Shown here piece after piece: positions 34,501-45,767 of a stretch of 64,000 bases of DNA. The notes beneath the pieces were generated by a model that was not told where the DNA came from, searched no databases, and saw only the letters and a program-made list of their open reading frames with translations. The position numbers were made by a program, and so were the translations under genes. Position 1 is the first letter of the stretch; the number at the start of each line of letters is the position of its first letter. The stretch is taken from positions 124,001-188,000 of the forward strand of contig NZ_JANUHB010000003.1 in NCBI RefSeq assembly GCF_024756255.1, in the 5' to 3' direction. The DNA is from Massilia agilis. Its GTDB lineage: Bacteria > Pseudomonadota > Gammaproteobacteria > Burkholderiales > Burkholderiaceae_D.

Positions 34501-35909
34501 CGTGGGCCGCGCTGGCGCTGGCGGCCATGCTGCCGCTGGCCTGGGCGGCGGGGCCGGCCCGGTTGCGCGTGCGGGGGCCGCGTGTGCTGAGGCGCCGGGC
34601 CCAGTTCCTGCAGCATGTGCTGCACCACGTCGGTTCGCTGCGTGCCGCCGGCCGTACCGATGCCGCCTTGCGGCGCTGGCTCGGCATGCCGTGGCGCCAG
34701 CCGGTTGGCCTGGCGCGGCGCCTGCGTGCGGCCAGTGCGTGGCGCGCCGGCTATCCGCTTGCCGCCCTGGGCCTGCTGCTGGCCTGGGTACTGGCGGCGC
34801 CGGCCGCAGCGCCTGCGGGCGCGCGCTGGCTTGCCACCGCGGCCCTGGCGTTGTCCATGCTGGTCCATGCCGGCCGCCTGTGCCAGGCGGGCCTGGCCTG
34901 GGCCGCAGCGCTCGATGAGCGGCGCGCGCTGCACAGGCTCCTGCGTGCGCCGCGCGACCCGGCCCCGTCCGCGGACGCTGCGCAAGGGCCTGCGCGCGTG
35001 CAGGCGCACGCCCTGTGTTTCACCTATCCCGGCAGCCCGCATCGCGCGCTCGATGGCGTGTCGATCGAACTCGCGCCAGGACGCATCACGGCGCTGGCCG
35101 GCGCCTCGGGCAGCGGCAAGTCCACCCTGCTCAGGCTATTGCTCGGCTTCGAGACAGCGAGCCACGGCCAGGTGCTGGTCGACGGCAGGACGCCCGGCGC
35201 GGCCGGCATGGCCGCGCTGCGCGAATCCACCGGGCTGGTGATGCAGGATGAGGTTCTCAATGGGGCCGGTCCGCTGCGCTGGCAGCTTGCGGGAATGGGC
35301 ACGTGGCCGCTGGGCGCGGTGTGGCAGGCGCTCGAGCAGGCCGTGCTGGCGCGCGACGTCCGGCGCATGCCGATGGGCGTGCTGACCATTGTCGACAGCG
35401 CACGGCTGGCCACCGGGCAGCTGCAGCGCTTGCTGATTGCGCGCTGCCTGCTGCGCCGACCGCGCCTGCTGGTCCTCGACGAAGCGACCAGCGCGCTGCC
35501 CGACGAGATGCAGGCCGAGCTGCTGGGCCGCATCCGCGCGCTTGGTGTGACCTGCCTTCTGGTCAGCCATCGCGACAGCGCCCTTGCTTGTGCCGACGAG
35601 GTGCTGGTGCTCGCGCATGGCAAGGTGGCCGCGCGTGGCGCACCCGGCAGCGCGCCGGTGCGCGCGGCGCTCGGCACGCTCGCCGGGCAGGAAGGGCGGG
35701 CACCGTTCGAGCCGGCGATCGAAGCGCCGGCCGGTGCGCCCGCGCCAGGGGCCCCGGCCATGCGGCGCGGCCTGTTCCGCGACCAGGCCCTGCGCCGCTT
35801 CCAGGGCGAGGGCAGCAACACCAGTCCCCTGCTGTTGCTGCGCCGGGCGCGCTGGCCCGGCTGGCTCGCCGCCGCCCTGCTGGCAGCGCTGGCGGCGCGC
35901 CTGGCCTGA
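31599..35909 (+). CDS. Fused double peptidase/ABC exporter (NHLM ABC1-ABC2 fusion)
   Basis: The 1436-residue protein joins two exporter halves. Residues 1-130 are a C39 peptidase domain with intact triad: C15 (QQTECCIAVLGAML), H88 and D104 (NDPSYG); it should cut leaders after Gly-Gly. A membrane domain (about 155-420) and NBD1 follow (Walker A GASGAGKST near 488, FSGGQRQRL near 590, LLILDEATDG near 611). NBD1 has Lys instead of the Q-loop Gln (WVDKF). The second half begins with a region matching the middle of the separate ABC2 protein (RSWWREDPGPLLVFE versus GQWWRADNGPLIGFD), then a second membrane domain and NBD2 (GASGSGKST near 1167, Walker B near 1289). NBD2 has the altered signature LATGQ. 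The start at 31599 is preferred; 31563 in frame is the alternative. Confidence 0.85.
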   Translation: MTRTPLFIQSQQTECCIAVLGAMLGYFGRSVTLAELREVTGISRDCLSAADMARAARHYGLAARVLRKEPGELAALGLPLIVHLDFIHFAVLEEISATEVLLNDPSYGPERLPREVFDERFTGIAIALAPTPQFERNAPPPRLLAACAGRLPPQARRPLAAAALVAILMPLAPLALAWTAFAGSGAQAVAGAALAAAGLRMLLAWLQAGARERAERAIREDGERRFVESMARQPQSFFDYRLPSALQAIAGLPQALGGAVCRQLLPAWTRLAETVVLLAGLAWLAPAFGAAVCAVLGAAAVLAWAAGGRGGWRLNRLLAPAPETASYSANGIESTRTGGQAEEALAARAGALAADIGQRQWLASWALRIRLVQHGCLLVLVALLARYAAGAPAGQVLALLLLAAPLPLVLPWLARLPACLHNLRVIVQLQDDAQAPPAAPPHAGNVALAPVPALVARHLVFGYARNRAPVLDDASLDVAPGEIVGLTGASGAGKSTLAALLCGLAQPWSGELRFGGVAPGALDPGQRAHAIAWVDKFPAFFAGPVRANLTLWQDGVGEATLRQALDDACLGELVASRPGGLDSGVAPRAANFSGGQRQRLAIARALVSEPRLLILDEATDGLDSALEASLLSNLRRRGCSVILISHRPATLAACDRVLRLEHGTLAQDAAPAPSRTASAAGFHDAPDETDEPAPPLPGPGQLRDCLRQLAERCGLPWDAGAQPAAPAATRAQAVLALARAQGWRLRPVRMVARSWWREDPGPLLVFERASGRPAVLVAGPGRGYAMFDAAGARRPVTAPECAFDDEAYAPMPRAGKAVPGSVAALLARVGWHGRRDWGGTLAACALDAVLGVAALCSAALLAWPAAAAALIASLLWQWQAGVRLARVLGRDHAALDATLRQTLHSVPPPAASGRYTALRLASGADAAPAVLRALQDDRRGAPPVATAACSLLATGAGLAWLWPALWPAWAALALAAMLPLAWAAGPARLRVRGPRVLRRRAQFLQHVLHHVGSLRAAGRTDAALRRWLGMPWRQPVGLARRLRAASAWRAGYPLAALGLLLAWVLAAPAAAPAGARWLATAALALSMLVHAGRLCQAGLAWAAALDERRALHRLLRAPRDPAPSADAAQGPARVQAHALCFTYPGSPHRALDGVSIELAPGRITALAGASGSGKSTLLRLLLGFETASHGQVLVDGRTPGAAGMAALRESTGLVMQDEVLNGAGPLRWQLAGMGTWPLGAVWQALEQAVLARDVRRMPMGVLTIVDSARLATGQLQRLLIARCLLRRPRLLVLDEATSALPDEMQAELLGRIRALGVTCLLVSHRDSALACADEVLVLAHGKVAARGAPGSAPVRAALGTLAGQEGRAPFEPAIEAPAGAPAPGAPAMRRGLFRDQALRRFQGEGSNTSPLLLLRRARWPGWLAAALLAALAARLA

Positions 35910-35913
35910 ACGA

Positions 35914-39114
<3,201 letters not shown>

Positions 39115-39117
39115 CGG

Positions 39118-39663
39118 TCAGGCCTCCGGCGCGTCGGCCAGGAGCCGCATCAGGCGGCTGAAGCGCTCGCCGGCGATCGCCACGTTGTCCAGCAAGCCTT
39201 CGTCCAGTTCGTCCTCCAGCAGCTCCTCCGATGCCAGGCTGGCCGCACCGCCGTAACCCAGCCGCGCGATGGTGCTGCGCATGCGCTCGGCCAGGAATAC
39301 CGAGATCGCCTTGAAGAACCGCATGCCCAGCGCAGGGTCGCTGGCAAAGCGCGCCTCCAGCTCGTCCTTGCGCAGTTCCAGCAGGCTCACCTCGTCGAGC
39401 GCGCGCACGGTCGCCGACGTTGGCGCGCTGTCCACGAACGACATCTCGCCCAGGATCTCGCCGCTGGACAGCTTGGCCACCACGCCCAGGCCGCTGATGT
39501 CCACTTCCATGTGGCCGTCCAGCAGCAGGTAGAGCCGGTCGAGCACTTGTCCCTGCTTGATCAGCACGTGGCCGGGCGCCAGCTTGCGCTTGCGCCCCAG
39601 CCTGGCCATCAGTTCAACGTCGGCGTCGGCCAGCAGGCCAAAAATGTACAGTGCCTTGCGCAT
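39118..39663 (-). CDS. Cyclic nucleotide-binding-domain protein without the phosphate-binding arginine
   Basis: The 181-residue protein holds one CRP-like beta-roll (about residues 8-115): LAPGHVLIKQGQVLDRLYLLLDG, then the phosphate cassette GEILGEMSFVDSAPTSATVRA. In true cAMP/cGMP binders the cassette carries Arg before the small residues (RSATV or RTATV); here it is T-S-A-T-V, so canonical nucleotide binding is doubtful. There is no DNA-binding domain; an acidic helical tail follows (ASEELLEDELDEGLLDN). It is encoded between ABC2 and the acyl ligase (gaps of 15 and 3 bp), so it is a component or regulator of the peptide export/modification system. GGAAAGGAAG is a good ribosome site. Confidence 0.85.
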   Translation of the reverse strand: MRKALYIFGLLADADVELMARLGRKRKLAPGHVLIKQGQVLDRLYLLLDGHMEVDISGLGVVAKLSSGEILGEMSFVDSAPTSATVRALDEVSLLELRKDELEARFASDPALGMRFFKAISVFLAERMRSTIARLGYGGAASLASEELLEDELDEGLLDNVAIAGERFSRLMRLLADAPEA

Positions 39664-39678
39664 CGGGCTTCCTTTCCA

Positions 39679-42333
39679 TCATAAGAGCTGGCGCTGGGCC
39701 AGCTCGGCAAATAATCCGTCTTCGTCCAGCAGCTGCCGGTAGGTCCCGCGCTGCACGATGCGGCCGTTGTGCACCACCAGGATCAGGTCGGCTGACATCA
39801 CCGTGGACAGCCGGTGCGCCACCACCACCCGGGTCAGTTCCAGGCGCGCCAGGCTGTCCATCAGGATGGCCTGGGTGCGGTTGTCCAGCGCGCTCGTCGC
39901 TTCATCCAGCAGCAGCACGGCGGGCTTGCGCGCCAGCGCGCGCGCCAGCAGCAGGCGCTGGCGCTGGCCACCGGACAGGGTGCCGCCGCCATCCTGCAGC
40001 ACGGTGTGTAGCCCCATCGGCATGGCGGCGATTTCGTCGGCAAAGCCGACCTGGCGCGCCGCCTCCATCGCCTGTTCGTGGCTGATGCGCGCGCTGCCGG
40101 CGATGTTCGAGAACACGCTGCCCGACGCGATGCGCCCGTTCTGCAGCACCACGCCGATGCGGCGGCGCAGCGCCCCCGTATCGAGCTGGTCCAGCGGCTG
40201 GCCATCGAAGGCGATGGTGCCCGCCTGCGGCTGTTCGAAACCCATCATCAGGCGCAGCAGCGTCGACTTGCCGCTGCCGGACGGCCCGACGATGGCGACA
40301 TACTGGCCAGGCTCGACGCGCAGCGAGACGTCCTGGAGGATCGGTTTTCCTTGCGGCGCGTAGCGGAACGACACGCCGTTGAACGCGATCGCCCCGCGCA
40401 GTGCCTCCGGCTGGCGCTTGCCGGCCGCGTCTTCGGGCACGGCCTGCAGCAGAGGCTTGAGGCGGCGCCACGGCGACAGCGCGCGCGCCGCGCCGTTCAG
40501 GGCCAGGCCCATTGCGGTGACCGCAGCCAGCAACTGTCCGAACGCGGCATTAAACGCCAGCAGGTCGCCGGTGGCCACGCCACTCTCGCGCCGGAGCAGG
40601 ACGAGCATCGCGCCGAAGATCAGCAGGCTGGCCAGCGGCGGCGCGCACGCCTGCACCAGCTCTTGCACCTGGGTGCTGCGGCGCGACGTGGCAAAGCGCC
40701 CGGCCTGCGACAGGTAGATGCGCGCCCATGCGGCCAGCGCGCGCGGTTCGGCCGCCGCCGCGCGCAGCTTGCCGATGCCGGTGATGAATTGCAGGACCAG
40801 CCCCTCGACCAGGCCGCGCTGGTGGCTCTGCTCCGCCTTGGGGCGCCACTGGCTGCGGGCCGACCACACGGTCAGGGCCAGCACCAGCGCCACCGGCCCC
40901 AGGCCGGCGAGCGCCAGCGGCACGCTGTAATAGAACATCGCGGCCAGGCTGGACAGCGAAAACAGCGCGCCCAGCATGGCGCCGAGCGCGCTCAGCGACA
41001 GTAGGTTGCGGATTTCCTGCACGCCCAGCGCGCGGTTGGCCAGGTCGCCCACCGTGTAATTCCTGAAGAAACCTACCGGCAGGCGCAGCAGGCGGTCGAA
41101 CAGCGCTGCCTGCAGGGCCAGGTCCGCGCGCGATTCGCAGCGCAGCAGCAGCCAGGACTTGACCAGCTCGAATCCGGCCGCGCCCAGCGCCGCCGCCACC
41201 AGCAGCCCCACCAGTTGCCACTGGCCGCCAAGGTCGGCACGCGGGATGACCGACTTGACCAGGAGGCCCGTGGCCACCGGCGCCATCAGCGCCAGCACCG
41301 AAGCGGCCAGGCCCGCCAGCAGCAGCAAGCCGAGGTCGGGCGCCAGGCCGCGCACGCCGAACCGCAGCAGGGCGCCGGCATCCAGCGCGCCGCCGGGCAG
41401 CGGCCGGTACAACATGAGCGCCTGCGCGCCCAGGGTGGCGGCGCTGGCGGCGTCCACTTTCTGCACGACGCCGTCGGCGCCGACCAGCCGGTAGCCGCCG
41501 CGCCCCGGCAGCAGGGCGCAGGCTTGTTGCGCCTGGTCGAAGCCGATCAGTGGGCCATTGTCGGCGCGCCACCACTGGCCGCGCAGCAGCACCGCGCGGC
41601 TGCGGATGCCGGCATGCGCGAGCAGTTCGTCCAGCGGGGCATCGGCCGGCAGTCCCGCGGGGCTCTGCAGGTCGATGCCGAGCGCGGCGGCCACGCGGTG
41701 GCAAGCGGCGAACGCCGCGCCGTGTTGCCCTGCCTGCGGCACGGGGGCCGGCGCCGGGGCGGCAGGCGCCGCACTCGGGCCGCTCGCCTCGCTCGGCCGC
41801 ACCGGCTGGCCGGGCACTCCGCCGTCGCGCACCAGGCGCGCGAGCGCACCCAAGGCCTGCTGGTAGCGCAGCATGCCGTCGCGCCAGCTGCGCGTGATGC
41901 GGCCGGCACGCGCCGCGCCCTGGGCCGCAAGCGCGGCATCGAAGCGTTGCGCGGCTGCGGCATGCAGCGGCGCCAGCGCCGCGACGCTGTCGGCAATGGT
42001 GTCGGGCGCGCCCAGGTGTGCGCACCAGGTGCCCAGCAGCGCGCGCCGCTGCTGCGCGGGCACGGCGTCCAGCCCGGCGTCGTCCAGTTCGATGACCTCG
42101 GTGCCCAGCGCGGCCAGCCCGAGCACGCGGCGCGCGCCGATGGCGGGCAGGCCGAACAGCAGCTCGCCGGTGGCGCACTGGAACAGGAAACGGCGCCGCC
42201 CGCCGGTCTCTTCCGCGAACACGTTGATGGCGCCGCGCAGCACGAACAGCGGCGCCGGCCGGCCCGTCAGGTCGAGCGGGTGGGCCGCGCTGGCGGAGCG
42301 TACCGGGCCGGGGAAGTCGTGGTGTGCCGTCAT
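39679..42333 (-). CDS. NHLM-type bacteriocin exporter, ABC2 component
   Basis: The 884-residue protein matches the second ABC subunit of NHLM microcin/bacteriocin systems. Residues about 20-90 resemble a cNMP/cupin-like roll (LFVLRGAINVFAEE, then FQCATGELLFGLPA). A long Ala/Pro-rich region and a middle domain (GQWWRADNGPLIGFD to about 335) follow. Next come six membrane helices (about 350-600) with PVGFFRNYTVGDLANRA, and a complete nucleotide-binding domain: GPSGSGKST, VLQNGRI, LSGGQRQRL, LLLDEATSALD and VAHRLST. It lacks a peptidase domain, leaving cleavage to ABC1. Its ATG overlaps the ABC1 stop by one base (TGATG), so both are made together. Confidence 0.92.
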   Translation of the reverse strand: MTAHHDFPGPVRSASAAHPLDLTGRPAPLFVLRGAINVFAEETGGRRRFLFQCATGELLFGLPAIGARRVLGLAALGTEVIELDDAGLDAVPAQQRRALLGTWCAHLGAPDTIADSVAALAPLHAAAAQRFDAALAAQGAARAGRITRSWRDGMLRYQQALGALARLVRDGGVPGQPVRPSEASGPSAAPAAPAPAPVPQAGQHGAAFAACHRVAAALGIDLQSPAGLPADAPLDELLAHAGIRSRAVLLRGQWWRADNGPLIGFDQAQQACALLPGRGGYRLVGADGVVQKVDAASAATLGAQALMLYRPLPGGALDAGALLRFGVRGLAPDLGLLLLAGLAASVLALMAPVATGLLVKSVIPRADLGGQWQLVGLLVAAALGAAGFELVKSWLLLRCESRADLALQAALFDRLLRLPVGFFRNYTVGDLANRALGVQEIRNLLSLSALGAMLGALFSLSSLAAMFYYSVPLALAGLGPVALVLALTVWSARSQWRPKAEQSHQRGLVEGLVLQFITGIGKLRAAAAEPRALAAWARIYLSQAGRFATSRRSTQVQELVQACAPPLASLLIFGAMLVLLRRESGVATGDLLAFNAAFGQLLAAVTAMGLALNGAARALSPWRRLKPLLQAVPEDAAGKRQPEALRGAIAFNGVSFRYAPQGKPILQDVSLRVEPGQYVAIVGPSGSGKSTLLRLMMGFEQPQAGTIAFDGQPLDQLDTGALRRRIGVVLQNGRIASGSVFSNIAGSARISHEQAMEAARQVGFADEIAAMPMGLHTVLQDGGGTLSGGQRQRLLLARALARKPAVLLLDEATSALDNRTQAILMDSLARLELTRVVVAHRLSTVMSADLILVVHNGRIVQRGTYRQLLDEDGLFAELAQRQLL

Positions 42334-44510
42334 CACATTGCCGCAATCAGGTCCGCGTATTCGCCGCCCAGGGCCAGCAACTGCTCGTGCGTGCCGCGCT
42401 CGACCGCCTGCCCGCCCTTGAGCACGATGATCTCGTCGCAGTCGCGCAAGGTGGACAGCCGGTGGGCGATGATGACGCAGGCACAGCCGCGCCGGCGCAG
42501 CGCCGCGTCGATCGCCTGTTCGGTCACCGTGTCCAGCGCCGAAGTGGCTTCGTCGAGCACCAGCAGCGCCGGGTCGCGCACCAGGGCGCGCGCGATTTCC
42601 AGGCGCTGGCGCTCGCCGCCGCTCCAGTTGGCGCCGCCCTCGCCCACGGCGCTGTCCAGCCCACCTTCGCGCGCCGCGACTTCGGCGGCCACGCAGGCGT
42701 CCTCCAGCGCGGCATGCAGGTCGGCGTCGGGCACCGAGTCGTCCCACAGGGTCAGGTTGTCGCGCAGGCTGCCCTGGAACAGGAAGACCTCCTGGTCGAC
42801 GTAGGCCACGGCGCTGGCGAACACCCGCGCCGGCAGCGAATCGAGCGCTCGGCCGTCCAGTAGCACCTGCCCCGACGATGGCGGCACCAGGCCGCAGCAA
42901 ATGCGTCCGAGCGTGCTCTTGCCGCTGCCCGACGCGCCCACCAGCGCAACGCGTGCGCCCGGCGCCACTGTCAATGAAATGTCGCGCACCTGCGGCGGGT
43001 CGAGCGGGCTGTAGCCATAGCTGACGTTGCGCAGCTCCAGCCGGCCCTGCAGGCCGGCGGCCCACGCTGCCTCCTGCTCGGCGTCTTCGCCGTCCGGCGC
43101 GCTCGGCGGCACCGGATAGTGGAACACGTCCGACAGGCGGGTCAGCAAACCCTTGACCGACTGGATGCTGGCGGCCATGCCCACCAGCTGCGCCACCGGT
43201 TGGCTGAACGCCGCCAGCAGCAGCTGGAACGCGACCAGGTCGCCAATGGTGAGCACACCGTGGATGACGCGCAGGCCGCCAAGGCCGAGCACCATGGCCG
43301 CGGTCAGTGCGGCCAGCAGGCCGGGCGCCACCGCCAGCAGCGCACCCTGGCGCCCCAGCTCCTGCTGCCCGAGCAGGGTGGCGGCCTGGTAGCCGGCCCA
43401 GCGTCCGAAGGCCACGTCCTCGGTGCCGCCGGCCTTGAGGGTTTCGATGCCGGCGATGGCGCCGACGGTGGCCGCGCTCAACTTGCCCTGGTCGCCGATC
43501 AGGCGGTTCGACAGGTCGGCGCGCTGGCGCCCCAGCGCATGCAGGCACCACAGGTTGAGCCCGACCAGCGCGAGCACGCACAGGCCCAGCGGAAGATCGT
43601 AGGCCAGCATCACGGCCGCGTAGAACACCACCGCCAGCAGGTTGAAGCAGCTGGTGGCGAGCGACCCTGACAGCAGTTGCGCAATGCGCTCCGATGCGCC
43701 GATCCGGCTGGCCACCTCGCCGGGGTGGCGCTGGCTGAAGAAGTTGAGCGGCAGGCGCATCACATGCGCCAGGAAGCGGGTGGACATGGCCACGGCCAGC
43801 TTGAGCTCCAGCCGCAGCAGGTAGCGTTGCTGCAGCCAGGTCAGGAGGGCGCGCCCGGCCAGCGCGGTGGCCATCGCCAGCATCAGCGGGCCGAACCAGC
43901 GCTCGTCGCGCGCGACCAGGATCTCGTCGACGAATACCTTGGCGCACAAGGGCAGGGCGATGCCGGGCACCACCAGCAGCAGGCTGGCCAGCGCCACCAG
44001 CGCCACGCCCTGGCGCGAATGGCGCAGCCACGCGGCCAGCTCGCGCAGCAGCGACGGGGGGCTGCCGGCCGCGACGAAGTCCGGCCCCGGTTCCATCGCC
44101 AGCACCACGCCGGTGAAGCTTTCGCCCAGTTCCTCGAGCGTGACCTTGCGCGGCCCGCTGGCGGGGTCGTTCAGCCAGGCGTGGCCATCCTCGATCCCTT
44201 CGAAGACGAGGAAGTGATTGAAGTTCCAGTGCAGGATCGATGGCACCGGCAGCGCGGCCAGCGCTTCCACCCCATCCTTGGTGAAGCCTTTGGCGGCCAT
44301 GCCGTGGCGGCGCGCGGCCTTGAGCAGGTTGCTGGCCTTGCTGCCGTTGCGCGACACGCCGCAGTCGATGCGCAATTCCTCCAGCGGGATCCAGCGGCCG
44401 TAATGAGCGAGCACGATCGCCAGCGCGGCCGCGCCGCATTCGACCGCCTCCATCTGCAGCACGGTCGGGGTCTTCACGCGCCTTGCCGCGCCAGGCCCTG
44501 CCTTGCTCAT
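42333..44510 (-). CDS. NHLM-type peptidase/ABC exporter, ABC1 component
   Basis: The 725-residue protein is a peptidase-containing ABC transporter. Its C39 domain (residues 1-140) has C25 (LQMEAVECGAAALAIVLAHY), H99 (WNFNHFLVFEG) and D115 (NDPASGP), an intact triad for cutting leaders behind Gly-Gly. A six-helix membrane domain (about 165-450) with PLNFFSQRHPGEVASRIGAS follows. The ATPase domain shows GASGSGKST, VDQEVFLFQG, WSGGERQRL, LLVLDEATSALD and IAHRLST, all intact. With ABC2 and the HlyD protein it should process and export the two Nif11-type peptides. The ATG overlaps the HlyD stop by 4 bp. Confidence 0.94.
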   Translation of the reverse strand: MSKAGPGAARRVKTPTVLQMEAVECGAAALAIVLAHYGRWIPLEELRIDCGVSRNGSKASNLLKAARRHGMAAKGFTKDGVEALAALPVPSILHWNFNHFLVFEGIEDGHAWLNDPASGPRKVTLEELGESFTGVVLAMEPGPDFVAAGSPPSLLRELAAWLRHSRQGVALVALASLLLVVPGIALPLCAKVFVDEILVARDERWFGPLMLAMATALAGRALLTWLQQRYLLRLELKLAVAMSTRFLAHVMRLPLNFFSQRHPGEVASRIGASERIAQLLSGSLATSCFNLLAVVFYAAVMLAYDLPLGLCVLALVGLNLWCLHALGRQRADLSNRLIGDQGKLSAATVGAIAGIETLKAGGTEDVAFGRWAGYQAATLLGQQELGRQGALLAVAPGLLAALTAAMVLGLGGLRVIHGVLTIGDLVAFQLLLAAFSQPVAQLVGMAASIQSVKGLLTRLSDVFHYPVPPSAPDGEDAEQEAAWAAGLQGRLELRNVSYGYSPLDPPQVRDISLTVAPGARVALVGASGSGKSTLGRICCGLVPPSSGQVLLDGRALDSLPARVFASAVAYVDQEVFLFQGSLRDNLTLWDDSVPDADLHAALEDACVAAEVAAREGGLDSAVGEGGANWSGGERQRLEIARALVRDPALLVLDEATSALDTVTEQAIDAALRRRGCACVIIAHRLSTLRDCDEIIVLKGGQAVERGTHEQLLALGGEYADLIAAM

Positions 44511-45298
44511 CGCGCGGCCCGCGCGTCCAGGCCGGGCAGCACCAGTTCGATGGGATGGCGCTGGCGCAGGGTGACCTCGGCGTCGATCAGGGTGCCGCTG
44601 GTGAGCGGTGCGGCAGCGGGACCGGGGACAAGCGCAATGCGCACCGCGTAGCGTGGCACCGGCGCGCCGAACGCCGCCGCCAGCGACTGGTTGGCCAGCA
44701 TGGCGCCGATCGCCTCGCTACTGAGCGGATACGGCGACACCGCGCTGACGGTGCCGCGCACGGCGCCACGCGCGCCTGCGGGCGTGAGCAGCGCTGGCAT
44801 GCCCGGCTTGACCTGTTTGCCCTGGTCGGCGGGCAGGAACAGCAAGCCTTCCACGCGCTGCGGGTCGCCCGCTTCGATCGACAACAGCGCCTCGCCGGCG
44901 CGCACGGGGGCGCCAGCGGCGCGCTTCAGTTCCAGCACGCGGCCGTCCGCCGGCGCCGCCTGCGCGGCGTGTTCGCCCGTTGCAAGGGTGATCTCGGCCA
45001 CCGGTTGGCCGCGGCGCACGCCGTCGCCCGGCGCCACGGAAAACCCGTGCAGCCGGCCGTTGCCGCTGGCGGGCAGCGTGACGATGCGGCTCGCGCCGGC
45101 GGTCAGGATGCCGGGGCCGGACAGGGTGACGGGAACCGAGGCGCCCAGGCCCCACGCAATGAGCGTGGCGCCGAGCACGCCCAGCAGGGCCAGCGCAAGC
45201 CAGCCGCGGCGCTCGGCCACGGGCAGCAGCCGGTCCAGTTGATCGGGAGAGGCCAGCCGGTCGAGCGCGGCCTGGCGGAAAAAACGCTTTTCAGCCAT
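44507..45298 (-). CDS. NHLM-type HlyD-family secretion protein
   Basis: The 263-residue protein is a short membrane-fusion protein. An N-terminal region FFRQAALDRLASPDQLDRLL precedes one membrane helix (about 32-50, GWLALALLGVLGATLIAWGL), then paired lipoyl-like halves (SGNGRLHGFSVAPGDGVRRG and APADGRVLELKRAAGAPVRAG) and a beta-barrel. The N-terminal pattern and short length fit the HlyD-like partner of NHLM exporters rather than haemolysin HlyD. It is first of the export genes downstream of the precursors and overlaps ABC1 by 4 bp. A hairpin with a short T-run lies between it and the precursors. Confidence 0.92.
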   Translation of the reverse strand: MAEKRFFRQAALDRLASPDQLDRLLPVAERRGWLALALLGVLGATLIAWGLGASVPVTLSGPGILTAGASRIVTLPASGNGRLHGFSVAPGDGVRRGQPVAEITLATGEHAAQAAPADGRVLELKRAAGAPVRAGEALLSIEAGDPQRVEGLLFLPADQGKQVKPGMPALLTPAGARGAVRGTVSAVSPYPLSSEAIGAMLANQSLAAAFGAPVPRYAVRIALVPGPAAAPLTSGTLIDAEVTLRQRHPIELVLPGLDARAAR

Positions 45299-45335
45299 GT
45301 GCTGGCAGTCGAATCCGGTGCGATGGCAGGCAGGG

Positions 45336-45364
45336 AAAAGTCAGCGCCCCGGTGGCCGGGGCGC
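45336..45364 (-). terminator. Attenuator-like hairpin between precursor and export genes
   Basis: GCGCCCCGG (45344-45352) and CCGGGGCGC (45356-45364) form a perfect 9-bp stem with a three-base loop. On the minus strand the stem is followed by CTGA and TTTT (45339-45336). The short T-run would give partial termination, leaving more precursor than exporter mRNA. Confidence 0.7.
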
Positions 45365-45426
45365 GGTTGACACTGGCAGGCCGCGCCGCAAGGCGGCAGC
45401 GAGCCTGCATGAACCTTGGCCGTGGT

Positions 45427-45708
45427 TCAGCCGCGGTCGATGCCGCTGTGGTGGTCGAATTTCCTTTGCGGCGGCATGCAGATGCCGCCCGAGACCAGTT
45501 CCATTTCAAAGTCGGACAGCTCGTCGTCCGGCGCGCTCAGGACCGCTACCGCGTCTTCGGCGGAAAAATCGTGGCCGTGTTTGCGGCCCAGTTCGGCCAG
45601 TCCGGCGTAATCGATGGTGCCGTTGCTGACGTGGCGTGCCACCTCCGCCTGCAGGGCGGCCGAGGCGTTGGTTTGCTGGCGGAAGGCTTGTGCGGCCTGG
45701 ATCGACAT
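45427..45708 (-). CDS. Nif11-like RiPP precursor peptide 1
   Basis: The 93-residue peptide has a Nif11-type leader: an N-terminal SIQAAQAFRQQTNASAALQA helix, a central IDYAGLAELGRKHGHDFSAEDAV helix pair, and the end LSDFEMELVSGG, a double-Gly C39 cut site after residue 75. The predicted 18-residue core is ICMPPQRKFDHHSGIDRG, with one Cys, one Ser and one Lys. It differs from precursor 2 at only six leader positions. AGAAGGGAG is a strong ribosome site. It lies second, just before the attenuator hairpin and export genes, whose C39 domains should process it. The mature modification is not known. Confidence 0.9.
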   Translation of the reverse strand: MSIQAAQAFRQQTNASAALQAEVARHVSNGTIDYAGLAELGRKHGHDFSAEDAVAVLSAPDDELSDFEMELVSGGICMPPQRKFDHHSGIDRG

Positions 45709-45767
45709 GGGGACTCCCTTCTGGTGAATGAAATGCGTGGATGCGCGATTCGATGGCTGGCCGGCGA

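Noticed and set aside
31569-35042. 1157-residue minus-strand frame opposite the fused exporter
   Set aside because: The plus-strand product has complete C39 and ABC motifs; the minus frame is an Arg/Gln/Gly-rich shadow.
39679-44439. Reading ABC2 as a 1586-residue protein extending through the ABC1 gene
   Set aside because: The part above 42333 is an out-of-frame reading of ABC1, which is intact in its own frame; ABC2 has its own ATG overlapping the ABC1 stop.
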